Of a stretch of DNA of 64,000 nucleotides, positions 28,201 to 40,200 are shown one piece after another. Every line of letters starts with the position of its first letter. Position 1 is the stretch's first letter. The DNA lies in the NCBI RefSeq assembly GCF_964355755.1, contig NC_092672.1:34096501-34160500 (forward strand), read 5' to 3'. Source of the stretch: Antedon mediterranea (lineage: Eukaryota; Echinodermata; Crinoidea; Comatulida; Antedonidae). The position numbers and the translations under genes were made by a program. The notes below the pieces were generated by a model. The model did not search any database and had not been told where the DNA came from. It saw nothing but the letters and a program-made list of their open reading frames with translations.

Positions 28201-31200
28201 GAAAACTCTGCTAACTTTTCTGTCTGTTTTACTTTATCTTTCTTTCTTTCTTTCTTTATTAAAAACAAACCAATTGGCAGCAAATCTGCTGAATTGCATG
28301 GTAAGGGACAATATACATTCAAAAGACAAGTAAAGTAATAGTCATCATTAGGCCTAAACAAAATTATCGCAATTACAAAATATATGTAAATGTAAACATA
28401 AAGTTAAAAAAATAAAGTCTTATTGCAAGGATATAGTATATACATTATTACTTAATTACAGTACATTGGTTTCTTAATTAAAGTCGACTTCAGACAATTA
28501 AATAATTACAATTATACATTTACAAAAACATTAAATACAAAATTAAATGAGAATTAAGAATAAATTGAGTCAAATTCAAGAAATTTCTACTAGGCCTATA
28601 TGTCAAATTAATTAATATCTGGTAACATTATACATTTATTTTCTTTTATTATTTAATCAATACTGTTGAGGCAGCGAGTGAGAAACGGGATTGCACTGTT
28701 TCCATATCTATTTGTCTTATTTTTGGGGACCTGGTATGTATTACTTTTCCGTAAGGCCATATTATGCGTACTCATATTTCTCGGAAACCACTTAGCATAC
28801 GCATTAGCACATTTCGTTTTGATTTAGCTTTTCGCTTCTTTTTTTGTATCTCCATTGAGACCACAGCATTGTTAGTATTTTGCCTTTGGATTTACTAATA
28901 TTAAAGGTGAAATAACACTAATGACTGTAGATGATATGACATTTATGTTGATGTATATATTTTTGTATAATATAATATGCACACGTACATACGTTAATAG
29001 GTATTGATATAAATAGATTTTTAAAAGTACGGTAATAGACACTTTATTTGTAGATGAATACGACATGGACAAGTTGCAATAAGTTTATCCTATTCTTTAT
29101 CACTGTGCTCAAGTATACCAAAATGACTATAGTTAGAACAGTGTTAAACGAGATCATACATTAATGTTATTTGTTGTATATTGTTAAGTTTATCCTATTC
29201 TTTATCACTGTGCTCAAGTATACCAAAATGACTATAGTCGAGAACAGTGTTAAACGGGATCGTACATTAATGTTATTTGTTGTATATTGTTAAGTTTATC
29301 CTATTCTTTATCACTGTGCTCAATTATACCAAAATGACTATAGTCGAGAACAGTGTTAAACTGGATCGTACATTAATGTTATTTGTTGTATATTATTAAG
29401 TTTATCCTATTCTTTATCACTGTGCTCAAGTATACCAAAATGACTATAGTCGAGAACAGTGTTAAACGGGATCGTACATTAATGTTATTTGTTGTATATT
29501 GTTAAGTTTATCCTATTCTTTATCACTGTGCTCAAGTATACCAAAATGACTATAGTTAGAACAGTGTTAAACGGGATCATACATTAATGTTATTTGTTGT
29601 ATATTGTTAAGTTTATCCTATTCTTTATCACTGTGCTCAAGTATACCAAAATGACTATAGTCGAGAACAGTGTTAAACGGGATCGTACATTAATGTTATT
29701 TGTTGTATATTGTTAAGTTTATCCTATTCTTTATCACTGTGCTCAATTATACCAAAATGACTATAGTCGAGAACAGTGTTAAACTGGATCGTACATTAAT
29801 GTTATTTGTTGTATATTATTAAGTTTATCCTATTCTTTATCACTGTGCTCAAGTATACCAAAATGACTATAGTCGAGAACAGTGTTAAACGGGATCGTAC
29901 ATTAATGTTATTTGTTGTATATTGTTAAGTTTATCCTATTCTTTATCACTGTGCTCAAGTATACCAAAATGACTATAGTCGAGAACAGTGTTAAACGGGA
30001 TCGTACATTAATGTTATTTGTTGTATATTGTTAAGTTTATCCTATTCTTTATCACTGTGCTCAATTATACCAAAATGACTATAGTCGAGAACAGTGTTAA
30101 ACTGGATCGTACATTAATGTTATTTGTTGTATATTATTAAGTTTATCCTATTCTTTATCACTGTGCTCAAGTATACCAAAATGACTATAGTTAGAACAGT
30201 GTTAAACGGGATCATACATTAATGTTATTTGTTGTATATTGTTAAGTTTATCCTATTCTTTATCACTGTGCTCAAGTATACCAAAATGACTATAGTCGAG
30301 AACAGTGTTAAACTGGATCATACATTAATGTTATTTGTTGTATATTATTAAGTTTATCCTATTCTTTATCACTGTGCTCAAGTATACCAAAATGAATATA
30401 GTCGAGAACAGTGTTAAACGGGATCATACATTAATTTTATTTGTTGTATATTATTAAGTTTATCCTATTCTTTATCACTGTGCTCAAAAGTATACCAAAA
30501 TGACTATAGTCGAGAACAGTGTTAAACGGGATCGTACATTAATGATATTTGTTGTATATTATTAAGTTTATCCTATTCTTTATCACTGTGCTCAAGTATA
30601 CCAAAATGATTATAGTCGAGAACAGTGTTGAACGGGATCATACCTTAATGCTATTTGTTGTATATTATTAAGTTTATCCTATTCTTTATCACTGTGCTCA
30701 AGTATACCAAAATGACTATAGTTGAGAACAGTGTTAAACGGGATCGTACATTAATGCTATTTGTTGTATATTATTAAGTTTATCCTATTCTTTATCACTG
30801 TGCTCAAGTATACCAAAATGACTATAGTTGAGAACAGTGTTAAACGGGATCGTACATTAATGTTATTTGTTGTATATTATTAAGTTTATCCTATTCTTTA
30901 TCACTGTGCTCAAGTATACCAACATGACTATAGTCGAGAACAGTGTTAAACGGGATCATACCTTAATGCTATTTGTTGTATATTATTAAGTTTATCCTAT
31001 TCTTTATCACTGTGCTTAAGTATACCAAAATGACTAGTTGAGAACAGTGTTAAACTGGATCGTACATTAATGTTATTTGTTGTATATTATTAAGTTTATC
31101 CTAATCTTTATCACTGTGCTCAAGTATACCAAAATGACTATAGTTGAGAACAGTGTTAAACTGGATCGTACATTAATGCTATTTGTTGTATATTATTAAG

Positions 31201-34200
31201 TTTATCCTATTCTTTATCACTGTGCTCAAGTATACCAAAATGACTATAGTTGAGAACAGTGTTAAACTACATCGTACATTAATGTTTTGTTGTATATTGT
31301 TAAGTTTATCCTATTCTTTATCACTGTGCTCAAGTATACCAAAATGACTATAGTCGAGAACAGTGTTAAACGGGATCGTACATTAATGATATTTGTTGTA
31401 TATTATTAAGTTTATCCTATTCTTTATCACTGTGCTCAAGTATACCAAAATGACTATAGTCGAGAACAGTGTTAAACGGGATCATACCTTAATGCTATTT
31501 GTTGTATATTATTAAGTTTATCCTATTCTTTATCACTGTGCTCAAGTATACCAAAATGACTATAGTTGAGAACAGTGGTAAACTGGATCGTACATTAATG
31601 CTATTTGTTGTATATTATTAAGTTTATCCTATTCTTTATCACTGTGCTCAAGTATACCAAAATGACTATAGTTGAGAACAGTGTTAAACGGGATCGTACA
31701 TTAATGTTATTTGTTGTATATTATTAAGTTTATCCTATTCTTTATCACTGTGCTCAAGTATACCAACATGACTATAGTCGAGAACAGTGTTAAATGGGAT
31801 CATACCTTAATGCTATTTGTTGTATATTATTAAGTTTATCCTATTCTTTATCACTGTGCTTAAGTATACCAAAATGACTATAGTTGAGAACAGTGTTAAA
31901 CTGGATCGTACATTAATGTTATTTGTTGTATATTATTAAGTTTATCCTATTCTTTATCACTGTGCTCAAGTATACCAAAATGACTATAGTTGAGAACAGT
32001 GTTAAACTACATCGTACATTAATGTTTTGTTGTATATTGTTAAGTTTATCCTATTCTTTATCACTGTGCTCAAGTATACCAAAATGACTATAGTTGAGAA
32101 CAGTGTTAAACGGGATGGTACATTAATGTTATTTGTTTTATCACTGTTCTCAAGTATACCAAAATGACTATAGTTGAGAACAGTGTTAAACTGGATCAGT
32201 TTATCCTATTCTTTATCACTGTGCTCAAGTAGGCCTATACCAAAATGTCTATAGTTGAGAACAGTGTTAAACTGGATCGTACATTAATGCTATTTGTTGT
32301 ATATTGTTAAGTTTATCCTATTCTTTATCACTGTGCTCAAGTATACTAAAATGACTATAGTTGAGAACAGTGGTAAACTGGATCGCACATTAATTTTATC
32401 CTTTGCTTTACTGTGCTTTGATTTGATAAGCAAGTTTGGTTGCCCCGCCCCCATATGCTACCTACTAAATTAGGATTCCCTAGCTTTTCTATAAAAATTG
32501 AAGTACCCACAATGCACGTTATACGGAAGTCACAGTCTTGTAAAATACAGACACAATAGTTTTTATCGTATTGTTTTCATTTAAATATCACTAAGATTGT
32601 CTTAAACTACAAACAACTAAAATTAGTGAAGGTATGCAAGTGTTTCTAAATGTTTACTACTGGTAGTATTAATACAATTTGGATTATATCATTTTCCAGA
32701 AAGGTAGAAAAAAACATAAAATAGTTGAGAATTCTCAACTAGCCAGGATGGTATAGGAAATATAGCTCGGCCATGTTCAATGTTTTTGTTTCTATGGAAC
32801 GTCAAAAGAGCAAAAATTATATAGAGGGCTGAAAACTCTGTGGAGTCCATCTACAGTGTGGATGGAACAATGTAAAATTAAAATTGTAATGATAATAGTA
32901 TAATCATGCAAGTACGAAGAAATAAATACTGGCAAATAAATTTTAATTTAAAAATCATGATAAGTTTTTTGTTTCGTTTTCTTTCTGTTTTTATACTTGT
33001 ACTATTATTGTTGCTCTTTTGGCGCTCCATAGAAACAAAAACATTGAGCATGATGGGGAGCTCGAGGAGTTACATTGTCATTACAGTATACAAAAGAAAC
33101 ACATCTGTAAAATCATCAATTTAAAGGATTTATTTATTTGTTATTATGTGTTTCTCCTTCTGAAAGTACTTATAAGTCCTAATTTTGGCGCTAGTTCCGT
33201 TTCGCACCTGTCGTTTATTTCGACTCAAAATTGGTTAAGAAACTTTATCGTGAGTACCACACCTTAGAATTAGGCCTCAAAAATACTTTTACGAAGGAGA
33301 TCACACAAAAAATAAAAAATAAATCCTTTAAATTGATGAATTTACAGACGTGTTTCTCGCACATCGGTTTGTGAATTTCGCATACTCCATGTTCAATGTT
33401 GTTGTTTCTATGGAGCGCCAAAAGAGCAATCATAATAGAGGGCTAAAAACTCAGTAAATTGCGTATATTTAATGCATTTATTGGTGAAAATTACGTTCAA
33501 TTTTATCATACTTTGTCAATGTCAATGCAACAAAAATATTACTGTTGATACTGTACATGCTTTTTGCAGGAACTTTTATTTTAGGAATGAAAATCGACAA
33601 ATGCATCATCATATTACATGTACTGCTGTAGGGGGTATACCTGATCTAAATAATATTCCTCTTAGTCTATAGCCTAGTCTTACTCTTAGTTAGGCCTAGG
33701 GTTGGTTGCTATTTGAAAACAGCAAATTATTAGCAGTAAAATGTTACAGCATTTTTATTGGCAAAATATATTAAAATTAAACGTGTATTTCAATAATAAA
33801 TGCATTAAAAGAAGACGCATTCCACTGAGTTTTTAACCATCTATTGTTGTTGCTCTTTTGGCGCTCCATAGAAACGAAAATATTGAACTTCGAGTATGCT
33901 AAATTCGCGAACGGTATGCCAGCAGAATCATGTCTGTAAAATCATCAATTTAAGGATTTATTTGTTACTTTTTATGTGATTCTTCTTCATAAAAGTACTT
34001 ATGAGGCCCAATTTTAAGGTGTGGTATTCACAATAAGTTGCTTAACAATTTGGAGTCAAAAAGAAGTCGAAATAAAAACAGGTGCGAAACGGAACTAGCG
34101 CCCTAATTTTAAAGTGTGGTGTTCAGGATAAAGTTAGTCAACAAATTTGGAGTCAAAATACAAGAAAGGCAGGTGCGTAAGAAAAACATCCTCTGAAGCA

Positions 34201-37200
34201 ACACAATGGAGTAAATATATACCAACAAACAACCCGTCAAGTTTGTTTGTTGTAAAGAAAAAATATACATTTACTCAACGGGCGAAAATAATGTGAGTTT
34301 ATCTATGTTTTGCGGTAGTATTAAATTATATTTATGGTAATAAATGAAACCTACTGTGTTTAAAATTATGTATGGATAAACAAGTATTGTTTTTAAGCTG
34401 TAGTATATCTTAGTATTTGTAATCTTAGGTGTTGGGTCTTAGCTTTCGTGATCTTAGGTCTTAGGGGGTCTGAGCTTTCGTGGTCTGAGCTTTCGTGACA
34501 CCCTTAATCCATCATGATGGTATACTGGAGGTTGTAATGTGTTTAAATATATACAATTCTTTTTTTCCATGATAAAAATTAGAAATATATTTGTGAAAAT
34601 ATAATATTCTGCCTCTTTCAGAGGCAATAACTAACAAACCGCATCGTGTTTCATATTAATGCCTTGTATAACCATCCATACAAGTCCGATAAAAGTATGA
34701 TTATTGTAAACTATATTTAAATTATTGTATAAACTATTAATTTTGTAGGTTTTTAGCTTTGTTAATGCATTTTTCAACGGGCGCTAACGGCGTCTCGTAA
34801 TTTTAGTCACGCTTCGTCGAATTCGCTGTACACAATAATACGACATGAGGCGGTTATAAATTGGGTATAAAAGTCTAATTTTCTCGTAAAATCCCAAGTT
34901 TTGCAAGACGCAACATCAAGAAATGTTATTACCTATATACATAGAACCTATGGATGAAATTTTATTAGGGTACGTTCTTATACCATGGTGAGGGTGATTT
35001 TTGACTGGACTAAATGCAATGATAAAGTAAATCCACAAAACTAAAATATCATAAGCAACAAATAAATTAAAGACTTAAGTAAAAGAATAAAAATTACCTG
35101 AACCACTTGGAGGACATGGGAAGCATGAACCACCCCAGGCCTTTCCATAGACCATGCAACAACACTGTTGCCATGTCACATCAATGTATAGAATACCTTC
35201 ACAATGACCACCGTTGCTACCATTGTAAGTTGCATAACACCTTTCATATAAAGGTACCTCCAATGGAACTAAAAAAGAGACCTCACAATAATTATCTATT
35301 TGATAAATTTTGGAAGGGTAGAAAATTTCATTTCAATGAAAAAGTTTGTTTTTGTTAACGTCAATACACCAGCAATTACATTACTCATGCATAGTAATGT
35401 ACACTTGTATGCAAATTAAAATTTGCATGTACTGTAGTTTCTCTTATATGACCAATATTACAGATTGATAAACTCTTTGAATTACTTTGTTTTTCTGCTT
35501 CTCGATAGTCATCATCGCACAATGCAGAAAAATCATCTAAAAAATAAACACATTTGTTAATTTATACTACATATGTTCACACAAAAAGTATACAATATAC
35601 ATAACACTATATTCTTATTCTCATTATTACTGGTCAAAATGTATAGAAACTAAGTATAGACCTAATGTACTATACAAATGCCATTGACATCAAAATCTAT
35701 TGTCATAATAAGTGGAGTGGAGTTGTGGCTTGGTGGTTTGATGCTTGGCTACCACTCCAAGGGTCCTGGGTTCAAGTTCCGTCACATGTCAGGATTTTTT
35801 CTAAGGACCAAATTACAACTCCACTCCCAAAGACTTGTAATAAGACTTGTTGTTGTGTTGTTATGTAGAGCATCTTGTGTATATGTTTGTCTTGTGAACC
35901 TCTGAGGGTCCCTAATGATCAGCATTAGCTGGATGGATCACCCTCATTAAATATGGTAGTAGTAAAAAATAATTGTAATCATAGTTAATCAGTAACTGTC
36001 ATCATCGTCATATCATCAATCATTTTCTGTACAACTGTATTAAAACTTACCGGTACCAATAGGGGCGCAAGCCGAACACTCACTACCCCACGATTCACCG
36101 TTTAAAAGACAGCAACACTCAACTTCACTGGCACCAGATGCCAACATGTTGTTGCTGCAATGGGCCCCAGAATCATAAGATGATGTGTTGCTAACCAGCA
36201 TTGGACCATAACAACCAAACTGTGAATTGTCATAATCAGGTACTAACAAAAATAGAAAGTAATTGTTAAGTTTATATTATTCACTTGCTGTATACATCTT
36301 TCCAAGATTTTAACCACATCTTTCCAAGATTGCAATCAATTAATTTGGTTAATGTATTGTTATATTATATGCCTGTATATCATTGAAATCATTTTAAAAT
36401 TCAACTGTGATACACTCATCTGCTCATTCATTTATTTACATATTTATTATTTTAATTTATGCTTTGTCAATCAGTCGACATCACAGTTCTTCCCCTGTAG
36501 GTGAATATGCCAAGAAAGGGGTTGAGAATCTTGTGGTGATCTCATCACTGGTTTTAAGGGCCAGAGAGATTTGTGAGGTCACAATGTATACATTTGAAAT
36601 CACAGATTGATCTCATGGTGATCTCATGGCAATCTCATCACTGATTTCAGAGTCAGAGAGATTTGTGAGGTCACAATGATATAAATTTGAAATCACAAAT
36701 TGATCTCAGAGTGATCTCAGCAATTCAGATGATAGCATGAGATCATGGTGATATTTTGGTGATATCTATCATATCATATATTCTGACTTGCAATGCTGAT
36801 TTTGCTTCTCTTTATTCTTCTAGCTGCATCACATGATATTCAAGCTGCTTGATGGTTACTAGTAATTATAGTATACAATTCATGTTGTAAATATAAGTGA
36901 CGTTACTAAAGAACCTTTCTATTTTACAACCTGTTTTAAGCTCTGTCTACACTATCAAATTAGTTTTGACAAAAAATGATGTGATGTGCCCAAATATGAT
37001 AGTGATATGACATCATCAAGTTCATATATGGGAAAATCACATTTTTTTGTCACATAAAGTGTAATAGAGAACTTTAGGCATGCAAACATATGAACTAATT
37101 ATTCTGCCATCAGTAAAACATATGCAATAATGTTCACCATGTTTCTTCAAAGTTTACAAGTACAGAAATCAATATGCTGATGTAGATAGATTGCACCATA

Positions 37201-40200
37201 TAAATAAATTTAATGTTAACCAAATTGAAATACTAACTTGAAATCTCTGGTCGATAGCTGATATAAGTTGAATGATCAAAGCTGACACTAAATCCGCACA
37301 TATCGTCAAAGTCATCTAACAACAAAAAAGTTAAAATAGTATCGATATAAAAGATCAATGAGGTCGAATGTCGTGAAATCAATCCGTGACCAAGAAGTGT
37401 TATGAGATATTTTCTATATCGAGAAATGATATCTGATATTGTTAGTAGAACTTGTTATCTAGTTTAGTTATCGTCTGGAACTCGAGGAGTCAGTCACGTT
37501 TGTTTTCATCTAGTATAGTTAAGAATCCAGCCTAATATCTAATGATATAAACATAAACAGATATCATGACTATAATTGTTTGGATGACTGTGTTGATTGT
37601 CTACACTATCAAACTTTATATGACAAATAAATGTGATGTGCCCATATATGGACATGATGATGTCATATCACTACCATATTTGGGCACATCACACTTTTTA
37701 GTTAAACTAGTTTGATAGTGTAGACAGAGCTTTAAGTAGAGTGACATAACTTACTTGAATTAGGAAGGGGGCATTGAATGCATTCCTGACCCCAACCTCT
37801 ACCTATTCCTGGATATCCACAACAACAGTCAGTGTACGTTAACAGGTATGTCATTACAAGACCACAAACTGTTGTATCATTGTGGAAATATACTAACTCA
37901 TAACACAGATCAAAGCCTATGGAAATAAAGAAATACTTTACTGCAAAATTAAAACAATAAAAGCAATACCACTTTAAAATAATTTGTACAATCTATATTG
38001 TTCAGACATTTTTAAAATTATAAGCATTGATTTAGTAGGCTCTATATAAACCAAAATCATTTTCATATCTATTTAAATTTTTAGAAAGAAGTTCAGGGTG
38101 TTAATCTTAATATCATTTAATGTTTTGAATCCTTGTATAAAGAAAATGTGTTAAAAAAGTAAAAAGTATCATTGATGATGAAACACATCCTCTTCACAAA
38201 CAATTTGCTCTCATGAATTCTGGCATAAGACTACGTGCACTTAATACCAAAACAAAACGGTTTAGGTGCTCGTTTGTACCTAATGCTATACACTTATATA
38301 ACTCCAGAGTACAAAGGTAAAATGTAACCGATAATTTTTATCTAATTTTAACAATTTTTAGCCTCTTAACCTTTTTGTGTGTGTTTTTGTAAATTGTATT
38401 TTATATTTTTGTATTTTGCCAGTTTTCAAATCACATTTCTGTTTTTTAAATGGACAATAAAGTATATATGACTATGACTATGACTATGTTTCTTGTTCTT
38501 TTTTATTCATTGATCACAACTTACCAACTAGTGTAGAGAGGCTCTCTGTCTCAGGAGCTAAAACCACTGGTGGCGCTTTAATAGATAAACTTCCTGACTC
38601 CGATTGAGAATCGGACGAGGACATAAATGGTGGTATTGGGTAAACAAATTGATTTTTAGTGGCGGATGGATCACGATGTGCTGCACCAAAACCCGAGGCT
38701 GACGTACATAGCTCAGAAAACAGTTCTAAAGAAAACAAAAGTTGAACTTTAATACTTTTTTATCTTATTTCTTTACACAGTAAAACCCCTGCTTTGGGAT
38801 ATTAAGGAGACACTTTGCTGTGAAACAAAGGGACACCTACTGTATATAGAGGTTCTATACTCTAAATCAGAGCAATATAAATTATGTTCTTATTTAATTT
38901 CTCATATTATACACCCAGTGAACCCATGTATGATGTGGTACCTTTAGTTCACTCTTTTTTACATCAAACAAGATTGTACTAAAAGTCTGTTTACACTATT
39001 AAACTAGTTTGACAACAAGAATGTGATGTACTCAAATATGTCTATATATTGGCACATCACATTTTTTGTCACATAAATTTGATAGTGTAAACACTTACTT
39101 GAGTCAGTATGCGGACATCGTTGACATGGTCGTCCCCAGCCTTGTCCAATCAGACAGCAACATTCAGATATTGTCATACTAGTGTGCCAGGCATCATAGC
39201 AATAAAGTCCTGAGGAGTTTACCTTCTTACTCATGTAACATTCAGCTACAGTATAATAATGAATATACAGGTAATAAAACTTGTTATAAATTATAATTTC
39301 TTTTGTAAGGATTTTTTTTTTTTTTTTGAAGGTTAAATACTGATTTAATTTTTTGATTGAACCATGTTTCATAAGTGTAGCCCATCTAGCAAAGCTGATC
39401 ATTGGGCCGTCAGCAATACAATACATACTAAAGAAATTTATAACAATTATTTGACCTAAAATGGTATTGTATTGAAAGCAAGTTCTAACTGGACTTCAAG
39501 GATGAACAAGTTTGACAAGATCCAATCTACTGTATCTAACATCATCAATTGAAAAACCGGGGCGGCCATGGGATATTTGTGTTATTGCAATAAAGATATT
39601 AGTTTGGTAGGGGCTTTTAGGGCTTAAGATGACAATAATGGCCATATTTATAAACATACCTTGTACTTGTAGAATATCAACCCCATAATTATTTTTGTTA
39701 GCCCCTGGGTTTACATCTGATGGTATGCTAGGATACCCATTAGACACCATTGATGATTCTAATGAAGATGACACTTTGTTTTGTCCTTCCAACACATTGC
39801 CAGACCCTTCATCCTCCGGCACCTCTAGAAAGGTTTTTCTACTATCATGTTTTAGATTTAAATTGCAGACAACTGGAGAAATAGAAATTTTTGTTTTGTT
39901 TAGCAAAATAATGCAGATAAAAAAAAATTTAGACAAATTCAAAACTGACGAGTAAGTACATGCTTAATATTACAACAGTATAAAAAAAATATTTTTTTCC
40001 TCAAACTTGTTGAAAAATGATAATTTGTAAGCACACATTTTTGCAATATTTTAATGATTTTGATGATATATATATATATGGTATATATATATATTATTGT
40101 TAACCTTTAAATTTCGAGAACAAATAAAGTTTTTGAATTTAATTGAATAGAATAACAAAACATTTTTTAGGCGGATACTCAGTCTCCAGCTCCTCCTTTA

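Larger units (their letters stand above)
18663..35013. mobile_element. Giant inverted-repeat element (~16.35 kb) filling a receptor intron
   Basis: The left end ttagtccagtcaaaaatcac is mirrored at 34994-35013 by gtgatttttgactggactaa. The arms then match for hundreds of bases, for example caccatggtataagaacgta against its complement near 34980. The left arm covers about 18663-19299 and resumes at 20683-20960 beyond a nested insertion. The right arm covers about 33940-35013 with a deletion of roughly 120 bp. Between the arms lie two oppositely oriented arrays of one satellite, a second satellite and smaller hairpins. No transposase or polymerase was recognised. The target duplication is unclear: TA fits, longer ones do not. 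Without the element the host intron would be about 270 bp. Confidence 0.8.

Noticed and set aside
27520-29072. Minus-strand frames rich in STSYSSTN-type residues
   Set aside because: They are translations of satellite 2 monomers, with no start context or conservation of frame between units.
21318-32396. A CRISPR-like array
   Set aside because: Units are contiguous 106-bp satellite monomers with no unique spacers, and the genome is animal.
18663-35013. A Maverick/Polinton transposon, suggested by ~16 kb size and long inverted repeats
   Set aside because: No polymerase, integrase, ATPase or capsid-like frame is visible, no 6-bp target duplication is found, and the interior is satellite DNA.
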